From Dolomedes plantarius (lineage: Eukaryota; Arthropoda; Arachnida; Araneae; Dolomedidae): a stretch of 64,000 nt of DNA. Shown here one piece after another: positions 52,001 through 64,000 of this stretch. Every line of letters starts with the position of its first letter. Position 1 is the first letter of the stretch. The position numbers and the translations under genes were made by a program. The notes beneath the pieces were generated by a model that was not told the DNA's origin, made no database searches, and was given only the letters and a program-made list of their open reading frames with translations. The stretch spans positions 63,733,222 to 63,797,221 of the forward strand of contig OU015503.1 in the NCBI GenBank assembly GCA_907164885.2. The letters run 5' to 3'.

Positions 52001-53490
52001 ATTATTTCAGACCTTTCTAATACGAGAGTGCCTCAAGAAGTTACGACAAAATTATTTCGTTAAAAAATGCCGATGAATAAGGATTATGGTTTTACGTGTC
52101 ACTAAGCGGAGAGAGAAAGAAATTAATAAATTGAGTATTTTAAGCCAAAAATGTTGTCATCAGATGCCTTCTTCACCTTTCGCCGGGGATTATGCTTTTA
52201 AATGTAGTTAGGATTAGCATAACTCCAAATTTTTAATTAGGGTAACAGGATAAAAATTACCTTTATTTAGGGTCCTTACTCAGTGAAATTTTACCGAAAT
52301 AAATATTTATTTTGGACAAATATTGAAGTTTGCTTCGTTCCTTCGTAACTTTTTAATACATTTTAGTAGCTACTGAACACTTATTAATAGTTATTAATAC
52401 TTACTAATACCGGTTATAAATGTAAAAAGGAATAGTATTACACCGAAGTTTTAATTATGTATAACATGGTAAAAATAATCACTAATTAGTACCCTAATTC
52501 AGTAAAATTGTACTAAAATAAATATTAATTTTGGAAAAAATATTACAGTTTCCATTGTTCCTTCGAAACTTATCAATACTCAAAAATTTTCATTGGGTAC
52601 TTATTAATACTTATTACTACCACTTATAAGAGTAATGAGGAAAGAAAAACACCGGTTTTTTAATTATGGATAACTGGTAAAAACAATCACTAATTAGGAT
52701 CATAATTCAGTAAAATTATACTAAAATAAATATCTATTTTGGAGAAATATTGAAATATTCTTCTTTTTTGGTAACTTATTAATACTGGGGTACTTAATAA
52801 TACTTATTAATACTTACAGAGTATTTATGATTACTTAATATTTATTAAAAACGCTTATGAATATAAAATGGAATAGTATAATGCCGAATTTTTAATTACG
52901 GTAACATGATAAAAATTATCCAAATTAAAAATCCTAATTCAGTGAAATTGTACTAAAATAAATATTTATTTTGGAGAAATATTGAAATATTCTTCTTTTT
53001 TGGTAACTTATTAACACTGGGGTACTTAATAGTACTTATTAATACTTATTGAGTACTTATGATTACTTAATATTTATTAAAAACGCTTATAAATATAAAA
53101 TGGAATAGTATAATGCCGAATTTTTAATTACGGTAACATGATAAAAATTACCCAAATTAAAAATCCTAATTCAGTGAAATTGTACTAAAATAAATATTTA
53201 TTTTAGAAAAAATATTGAAGTTTAATTGGTTCCTTCGTAACTTATTAATACATATTCCTACTTACTGGGTATTTAATAATACTTATTAATACCACTAATA
53301 AGTGTAATGAGGAGAAATATAACACCGAATTTTTAATTATGAATAACATGGTAAGAATAATCTCTTATTAGGATCTTGATTCAGTAAAATTATACTAAAA
53401 TAAATATTTATTTTGAAGAAATATTTAGTTTTGCTTCGTTTTTCGTAACTTATTAATACTTATTTATACTTACTGGGTACTTATTAATGA
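49020..53490. repeat. Long diverged satellite-like array, ~4.5 kb
   Basis: ATGGTTTTACGTGTCACTAAGC or a close variant recurs at about 49400, 49770, 50120, 50505, 50907, 51320, 51733 and 52087 (spacing about 350-415 bp), each followed by an AATTGAGTATTTT block and CGAATTTTGAAAACATG. From about 52370 a related but shorter unit (about 220-240 bp, with AAATAAATATTTATTTTGGAG and CTTATTAATACTTATTAATAC) takes over to 53480. Copies are strongly diverged. Frames of 60-80 codons inside (e.g. 50119-50361) are by-products. Confidence 0.75.
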
Positions 53491-53499
53491 GTATTTACT

Positions 53500-54310
53500 A
53501 TGTTTTTATTAAATCGATTTCTTGTGTGTCCAGTTCAAATCTTGCAATCGATTTTTAACTAACTTCCGGACTAGCTAGACATTTGAAACTTTTAGAATAG
53601 CTCAGAACACGATGACAAAGCATTATTTTAAAACTTTTACCTATCTTTAAGCAGATTTGAAATCATTTTCGGTTAATTTTGTTTTGTAGACTGGTGCAGC
53701 CATCTATCGACCGGAACGGGAACGAAAAGTTTAATGCAAGTTAACTTCCAATTATTTTCATTTTCTTTCAAGTTGATGGGATAATACATAAAAAAAATTA
53801 AAAAGTATTTATTAATACATAGAATTGTCAAGTTTTTATGATTGAACAGAAAATTTAAAAACATGGTATATAAAAAAGTTGTTTTTATCTTGTAATTATT
53901 TTTATTACCATGTTTTTATTAACTCGCTTTCTTGTTTGTTTGTTTGTGTGTGTGTGTGTGTGTGTGTTTGTTTGTCCGGTACAAATATTGCAATTGATTT
54001 TTAACTAACTTCCCGACTAGCTAGACATTTGAAACTTTTAGAATAGTTCAAAATACGATGACAATGCATTCTTTTAATACTTTTAGCCATCTTTAATCAG
54101 AATTGAAATACGTTTTCAGTTAATTTTGATCTTTGAAAATTTATTATAATTGTTCTCCTTATGACGCATTTGATCATTTTCTTTCAAGTTGATGGGATAA
54201 TTCATCAAAAAGTTTTTCAAAAAGTATTTATTAATCCGTAGAATTTTCAAATTTATATGATTCAACAGAAAATTTAAAAACGTGATATATAAAATGTTCT
54301 TTTTATCTTG
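53500..54310 (-). repeat. Dispersed repeat D, two adjacent copies
   Basis: Two minus-strand copies (about 53500-53880 and 53905-54310) match the repeat at 13740-14630, for example GACTAGCTAGACATTTGAAA at 53569 and 54015. The second contains a (TG)n run (about 53945-53970). They interrupt or border the satellite array. Confidence 0.7.
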
Positions 54311-55565
54311 TAATCATTATACATATTAATACCGCTTATAAATGGAATGAAGAAAAGTGTAACACCAAATATTTAATTTTAGGTAACTCGTTAAAAATTA
54401 CTTTCATTTAGCGTCATACGTCAGTGAAATTATGCTAAAAATATTTATATCGGAGAAATATTGAAATTGGCTTCACTTCTTTGAAAATTAGTAATACGGG
54501 GATGACAAAAGAAGTTACTATACATCTATGGCTATAAAATTTTTAAAAGGTAGAAACATAACTCAAATAAATAATCTTTTAATATTATTTATTTTCTAAA
54601 CTCAGTTTTTCGATTTGCACGGTAAGTATAATGTTAGAATCTGTCTTTAAAATGTACAGCTCAAATTGAAAAACTTAGATAATTTTGACACTGCTTTTTA
54701 CCTTGTCATCTCATAAAACTCGAAAAAATATTTCAAAAGTCCCTGAGAATTCTGAAATTGCAAAACGAAATCCACGAAAATCATCATGTTCGAAAACAAG
54801 TTTATAGTTTTATGTCAAATATTTCGAATTCAATTAAGCAAGGGCAGAAGTTATTAACTTAAGTCAAAAAGTGACATTTTTGAACGGAAATTCTTGGAAT
54901 ATTAATTTTTCTGCTCTTCAATGACCAAGAAACAAATTTTTCGACATGAAAGCTCCTGCGGGAGAAAAATAACTCGATGCTTTAATTTCTCAAATTCTCT
55001 TTAACGATATTCCGAAATGAAATGAAGAGGGGATATTTTTTTAATACCTGTTTGGGTTCATGAAAATGTTTGTAAAATAATTAGCACAATTATATTTTAA
55101 CACGAGCTTACGTTAAAAGGCTCGCCCGTTTAAAACTGAAGTGCTTATACATACATTTTTTTTTTGACTGAACGCTGTTTACTCGTAATCACAATTCTCA
55201 TTTTTCTCCGGTAGAATTTCTAATAAAAAATGAACTCTGTGTTGTAAAATTGACGGCGACATTTGAGAATAGGAAAATATTAAAATGACTCGGAATTTTT
55301 CAAATATGAAAAATAATTGTTTCACAGCCATTATTCAAAGTTGATTGTTTCTGTTTTTCAACGGTACTTAATGAATTTGTTCTATATTTCACGAAAAAGA
55401 AATTCTGAAAGCGTCATTTAGTTTCGTTTATTCAAATCTATTTTTTGTGAGTACGAATTTCTGGAGTTCTAATTAAAATTGTAAGAAAATGTTGATAACT
55501 TTTCCTTAGTCGAGATTTGACTATCGTATAAAAATAGGACAGTGCGTGTATCTCTCCCCCGCCCC
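54311..55565. other. No gene recognised
   Basis: The first ~250 bp resemble the satellite unit; the rest is AT-rich without a recognisable gene. Confidence 0.45.
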
Positions 55566-55583
55566 TCTCTCTCTCTCTCTCTC

Positions 55584-55671
<88 letters not shown>
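55566..55671. repeat. Compound palindromic microsatellite (CT)n(TA)n(GA)n
   Basis: About 20 bp of CT, about 46 bp of TA and about 38 bp of GA in a row. CT and GA arms are reverse complements around a self-complementary TA core. The frames here are spurious. Confidence 0.97.
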
Positions 55672-55674
<3 letters not shown>

Positions 55675-55861
55675 GTCGCCCAAATGAAAGCGGCATTATT
55701 TCGCCATAATTTTTATTTACTGCCGTTATTTCGCCATCGTTTTAAGATACAGAAGACTACGCATGCGCCTATAGAGGGCTGGGAAGGCATGCCATATCGT
55801 CAGATTACGACAGATGCTTGTATGATAGCGTAGGAGTAAGGTCAAAGGTATCTTTCGTATC

Positions 55862-56104
55862 ATGAATGGCTCCAAACGTTTACAACGTGCAGTCGTGCAA
55901 TTTTTAACGGCGGAAAATGTGAGTACTGGAGAAGTTTATCGCCACATGCAAAATGTGTATAGCACAGAGTGTATGTTACGCAGATTAGTATTCAGATGGT
56001 GTAGCGATTTTCGTAACGGACGAAGCAGTACGGACGACAGGTCAAGCGCATGTGGTTATCACCCAGGATACAATTGCAGCTGTGGACAGTCTCGTGATCA
56101 ATAA
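55862..56104 (+). pseudogene. Mariner transposase N terminus, part 1 (continues at 58239)
   Basis: The frame starts MNGSKRLQRAVVQFLTAENV and shows the first helix-turn-helix of mariner transposases (EVYRHMQNVYSTECM...FRWCSDFRNGR). A frame change near 56045 is needed to read on as VVITQDTIAAVDSLVINN. The frame is then cut at 56102-56104 by the insertion. Part 2 resumes at 58239 with RRITSHEIADGLSISEGSV, the second helix-turn-helix, and soon reaches CFNLQGNYV and a stop (58407-58409), the mariner C-terminal end. The catalytic domain between them is deleted. Non-functional. Confidence 0.85.
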
Positions 56105-56372
56105 CACTGATCTGCATTTCTTGAACTTTTTTCTGTTGTTTTGAAATGAATATGTGTATCTGAATGGATGTTTTGCGCAGATTCCGAAAATAACCTTCAA
56201 AATTCCGTATTACGTCAAGTTTTGTCATTAATGATGGAAATGTGAAAATTTTTAAAAAGTTATTTTTTAATGACATTGTTATATGGCAACGTTTGTAACG
56301 TGTGAAAATGCTCTATGGAGGGGTGAAATGATTGTTTAAGGAACAGATAAATATCAATACATATTCAAAAGC
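56105..56372 (+). repeat. Left terminal inverted repeat of the CACTA-like element
   Basis: Matches the reverse complement of 57968-58235 at roughly 80% by eye. Landmarks are GTTGTTTTGAAATGAATA, CAGATTCCGAAAA, AAATTCCGTAT and GATTGTTTAAGGAA. Confidence 0.85.
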
Positions 56373-56394
56373 AAACATTCTTAACATTGACCAC

Positions 56395-57889
56395 TGGGCC
56401 CCCCTTCAAACTTCCTTTTTTTGCATTGTCTTCGGTGTGCGTCCGTACAGTCTCTGTTCTACATCCAACAATAGTCGGGCATCATATGTACAGTCCACTT
56501 TCCTTGGTATCTCTTTTCCATCACTTTAATATCCTGATGGAAGCGCTCGCCATGTTCTTCCGAAAAATCAAGGAGATTTTTAGGAAAGTAATTGAGATGA
56601 GCATGAAGAAAGTGAACTTTGACGCTCATTTTGCAACCAAGCAGTTTATAAGATTCCAGCAGCTCCTCAACTGAAGTAGTGTAATTTGAAGCCTTCGTGT
56701 TCCCCAAAAAGTTGTGTACCACATTTCTGAATGCAGTCCGTACTCGAAATTCGCACTCACACATGGTTTTCTTGAATTTGTTATCTGCCATTAATTTTCG
56801 TATTTGAGTGCCTACAAAAGTTCCAGCTTTAATTTTTTAGTCGTGATTGATGCAAACTTACCACACAGATACTGAAAGCATTTACTGTCACGAATTGCTT
56901 CATTAATCCAAGTTTGATGTGTAAAGGTGGCAACAGTATTTTCGAGGGATCAACCAGTGGAACTGAAACAATGTTTTTTCGCCAGATGCGAATGTCCTTC
57001 TGACTGGCCACTACTGCCGAACCCAATGCTCCGCCCTTGCTCTGGAGTCCCATTCACACAAAAAGCAAGGATATTTTGTGTAGCCTCTTTGTTGGCCGAG
57101 AAATATTCCAATCACCTTGAAATCCTCGCACAAAGACCGTTTATGAAATTTGTACTGCACACTTTCCAGCAGTAATTTAAGGTTCTCCTCTGTCTCTTTC
57201 AAAGTCACAGAATGTGCTACTGGAATGGATGGATGCATGTTAGTATTATGTAATAAAACACCTTTTAAACTGGATTTGCTGGCATCTATGACCAACATCC
57301 ACTGTCCTGGATTGTAATTGATGTTGAAGTATTTCATGACCGCCGGAATGTCTCGACAATATACCAAACCACCTCCCTCAGCAAAAAACAGAACCAATTC
57401 TGCTTCTCGGTGTCTGTACCTGGAAAATCTCGTATTAGGGCACAGTAAATTATTTTCGTGAAGTCTTGATCCTAAAAGCTCTGCTGCGTCTTTAGGTAAA
57501 TTCAGATCGCGAACCAAATCATTCAGTTCATGCTGTGTAAATGGCACTGGAGTTTCATCCTCCATGATGTCCGGTTTTTACATCTCCTCACTTGTAACAT
57601 CGTCTGATTCGGTGTCTGTTGGGGGCTTGATATTGGACGGGGATGGCACAGGGATGGATTCACTATGGGGCACTGGTCTTATGGCAGATGGGATATTGGA
57701 ATACACAATGTTATGCTTACTGGTGCTGGTATGGCCTCCAGTATTCACCGTGCAGAAGTAGCAGTCGTCACTATGATGTTTTAGTGCACCACGTACGTGT
57801 ACAATGTACCAGTGTACCACGATCTGACTCGAATGGCGCCACATGTGACCAATAGCCAGAAGGGAGCGCTGGCGGGAGGTATGAGCCAT
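56395..57889 (-). pseudogene. Putative CMC-type DDE transposase of an uncharacterised arthropod family
   Basis: Three main open stretches on the minus strand (57889-57578 plus 57565-57011, same frame, one stop; 57053-56829; 56791-56459) read as one protein with two frameshifts. A further stop follows DYCWM, after which a basic tail (KKRKF) runs to about 56395. Order of blocks: an N-terminal CYFC pair; NDLVRDLNLPKDAAELLGSR; WMLVIDASKSSLKGVLLHN (first Asp); CEDFKVIGIFLGQQRGYTKY followed at once by PCFLCEWDSRAR (second Asp and CxxC); LPPLHIKLGLMKQFV (His); and FSEEHGERFHQDI (Glu). CMC transposases are known for DDE with a CxxC/His insertion, so I infer that function. I remember close relatives among predicted arthropod proteins without an assigned role. 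The piece between LGLMKQFV and NKFKKTMCECEF looks shortened compared with relatives as I remember them. Confidence 0.75.
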
Positions 57890-57967
57890 ACTGCCATGCC
57901 AAGATAAATTCTCTCATGTTTCGCCTTTGTGAGTGGCGCAAATCGTGATGTCATACAGATGAAACAG

Positions 57968-58235
57968 TTGTATTTCCATTATCAAGTAGATATTGATGTT
58001 TTTCTATTCCTTAAACAATCATTACGCCCCTCCAGAGAACATTTTCACGCGTTACGAACGTTGCCCTATAACGATGTCATTACAAAATACCGTTTTTTTT
58101 TTATTTTCACATTTCAGTCATTTGTGAAAAAATGTAACGTGATACGGAATTTTAAAGGTCGTTTTCGGAATCTGCACAAAAATCCATTGAGATACACCTA
58201 TTCATTTCAAAACAACAAAACCTTGCATATTAGTG
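57968..58235 (-). repeat. Right terminal inverted repeat of the CACTA-like element
   Basis: Inverted partner of 56105-56372. It ends ATTAGTG directly before the TSD TAA. A 111-codon plus frame over it is a by-product. Confidence 0.85.
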
Positions 58236-58514
58236 TAACCGGCGAATCACCAGTCACGAGATAGCGGATGGACTGTCTATAAGCGAAGGAAGTGTTCACA
58301 CAATTCTACATGGTTCCACTGCCAACCCTGGAGTTTCTACATCCAGGGTATCCATCATTTCGTGGACACCTGGGACACCTGTTTCAACCTCCAAGGCAAT
58401 TATGTCTAGCCTATATGTCCTTTATATGTTTCTTTTTAATTTGTATACTAACTTACAGCAATACCATTAAACCATTCGTCACACCTACTGTAGTGCCACT
58501 TTCATTTGGGCGAC

Positions 58515-60883
<2,369 letters not shown>

Positions 60884-60893
60884 TATATATATA

Positions 60894-61452
60894 GGGTAGG
60901 TGTCTCAAATATCGCCAACTCTAACTTTTTTTCGACATTTCATCCACTTTTTAGTTTCTGATTAGGCTGGAAACTCAAAGAACATCCCTAAGAACAATTT
61001 CCTTTGGTATCCTGAGATCAACGAGCTCCAAAACCAGTGCCAGTTTAAGTTATGTAGCTAAATTGGAAAAATTGAAATTTCCAGTGAACTTCAGAGTGGT
61101 TCCTAATATCGCCTACCTCTGTTCCTGTTGCCGCCTACCAGGCGAAATTAGGAGCACCCGTTAAAAGGCGTTGATAGCGAAGTCTCTGTTTAATGCACTT
61201 TCAAATGGTATAAGCAAAATTAAAATTTGGATGCACCTGCCTGGTCACTCAGTGGATTCTGATTCTTTGTTTACGAAGACAACAGCCAAATCAACTTCAG
61301 ACGCCATATAGTTTCTGTTGTCAGTGATAAGATCGTTATCGCTATCGCCGCGGTTAGTACAAACCCAGAACTAAGAAGTTAATGCATTTTCTCATATATA
61401 GCACTAATCATACTTTAGAAACACGAGTAGGCGATATTTGGGACACCCACCC
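60894..61452. mobile_element. MITE, 559 bp, TIR GGGTRGGTGTCYCAAATATC
   Basis: The left end GGGTAGGTGTCTCAAATATC (60894) and right end GATATTTGGGACACCCACCC (61433-61452) are inverted copies with two or three mismatches over 23 bp. TATA stands on both sides, so a TA or TATA target is possible. No transposase frame inside; no superfamily assigned. Confidence 0.8.
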
Positions 61453-63096
<1,644 letters not shown>

Positions 63097-64000
63097 CTAT
63101 TTCTGGTTTTAAAGAAATTATTGAGTGGTACTTTAGTGACTTGTAAGATCCTTCACACATAACCGTAGAGGAAGCCTTGAATAATCTCATGTCTACAAAT
63201 TCAAGGCTTACTCTATGGGAATGATAAGGACTGATGATTAGGACTTAAGATCGGAAATGATCTTTGAAATCCAAGCAATATTTTTCGTGTGCTAATAACT
63301 TTTGTTATGGTAATGTGATGAAGGTTTTAAAGAAATTATTGAGTGGTACTTTAGTGACCTGTAAGATCCTTCACACATAACCGTAGAGGAAGCCTTGAAT
63401 AATCTCATGTCTACAAATTCAAGGCTTACTCTATGGGAATGATAAGGACTGATGATTAGGACTTAAGATCGGAAATGATCTTTGAAATCCAAGCAATATT
63501 TTTCGTGTGCTAATAACTTTTGTTATGGTAATGTGATGAAGGTTTTAAAGAAATTATTGAGTGGTACTTTAGTTACCTGTAAGATCCTTCCAACATAACC
63601 GTAGAGGAAGCCTTGAATAATCTCATGTCTACAAATTCAAGGCTTACTCTATGGGAATGATAAGGACTGATGATTAGGACTTAAGATCGGAAATGATCTT
63701 TGAAATCCAAGCAATATTTTTCGTGTGCTAATAACTTTTGTTATGGTAATGTGATGAAGGTTTTAAAGAAATTATTGAGTGGTACTTTAGTGACCTGTAA
63801 GATCCTTCACACATAACCGTAGAGGAAGCCTTGAATAATCTCATGTCTACAAATTCAAGGCTTACTCTATGGGAATGATAAGGACTGATGATTAGGACTT
63901 AAGATCGGAAATGATCTTTGAAATCCAAGCAATATTTTTCGTGTGCTAATAACTTTTGTTATGGTAATGTGATGAAGGTTTTAAAGAAATTATTGAGTGG
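63097..64000. repeat. Homogeneous 218-bp tandem repeat, running off the window
   Basis: GGTTTTAAAGAAATTATTGAG starts at 63323, 63541, 63759 and 63977, exactly 218 bp apart; an earlier copy of the unit starts near 63105. The last copies differ by only one to three bases. Each unit carries a hairpin AGCCTTGAAT / ATTCAAGGCT (for example 63391-63425). The array continues past the right edge. Confidence 0.95.

Larger units (their letters stand above)
56105..58235 (-). mobile_element. CACTA-like (CMC superfamily) DNA transposon, 2131 bp
   Basis: Ends CACTGATCTGCA (56105) and TGCATATTAGTG (58224-58235) are the outer tips of terminal inverted repeats about 260 bp long. TAA stands on both sides (56102-56104, 58236-58238) as a 3-bp TSD. 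CACTR ends and a 3-bp TSD are established marks of the CACTA/EnSpm group. Excision with one TAA restores the mariner frame across the site, which fixes the borders. Between the repeats lies one broken minus-strand gene (56395-57889). Confidence 0.85.

Noticed and set aside
57564..57855. Plus-strand frames over the CACTA-like gene
   Set aside because: They are antisense shadows of the minus-strand transposase relic.
63097..64000. CRISPR-like array
   Set aside because: The whole 218-bp unit is repeated without unique spacers, and the DNA is eukaryotic; it is a satellite.

Overview
The window looks like intergenic DNA from a large, AT-rich arthropod genome. It is very probably a spider (Araneae); that identification is an inference from the DD34E Tc1 element at 39763-41172, which resembles elements I associate with orb-weaver genomes. 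I recognise no host protein gene, no rRNA and no functional tRNA. Nearly everything that can be explained is transposable-element (TE) debris, satellite-like tandem arrays and (TA)n microsatellites. Most long open frames in the TA tracts are artefacts (poly-Tyr/Ile).

Layout. 0-5 kb: candidate solo LTR, a foldback and an old ~260-bp tandem array. 4.7-16.2 kb: several copies of one Helitron-like family (called A here), two of them head to tail, with a tRNA-derived SINE, a decayed mariner, a decayed Tc1 element and the C-terminal end of a Helitron PIF1-type helicase. 16.5-23.2 kb: tandem arrays and a small MITE. 24.6-27.8 kb: a long (TA)n tract, a reverse transcriptase (RT) remnant with YIDD, and a TIR element whose inverted partner lies at 16.5-17.2 kb. 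28.9-33.5 kb: two further Helitron-like families (C and B), B with a nested family A copy. 34-36.5 kb: Penelope-like RT pseudogene and a Tc1 fragment. 38.5-46.1 kb: two hAT-type elements with perfect 8-bp target-site duplications (TSDs), one nearly intact Tc1 element, two palindromic MITEs and a duplicated mariner deletion derivative. 47.5-54.3 kb: a long TA tract, a ~4.5-kb diverged satellite and two copies of dispersed repeat D. 55.6-58.5 kb: an internally deleted mariner carrying an insertion. 58.7-61.5 kb: a second composite Helitron B locus and a MITE. 61.6-64 kb: an array that becomes an exact 218-bp tandem repeat at the window end.

The most interesting object is the 2131-bp element at 56105-58235. 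It has ~260-bp terminal inverted repeats that begin CACTR, a 3-bp TSD (TAA), and a broken minus-strand gene of a family I remember only as uncharacterised arthropod proteins. Removing it with one TSD copy rejoins the reading frame of the mariner it interrupted, which fixes its ends to the base. The protein shows Asp, Asp-CxxC, His and Glu motifs as expected for a CMC (CACTA/Mirage/Chapaev) transposase. The elements do not form one working system; they record successive insertions, nesting, deletion and microsatellite growth.
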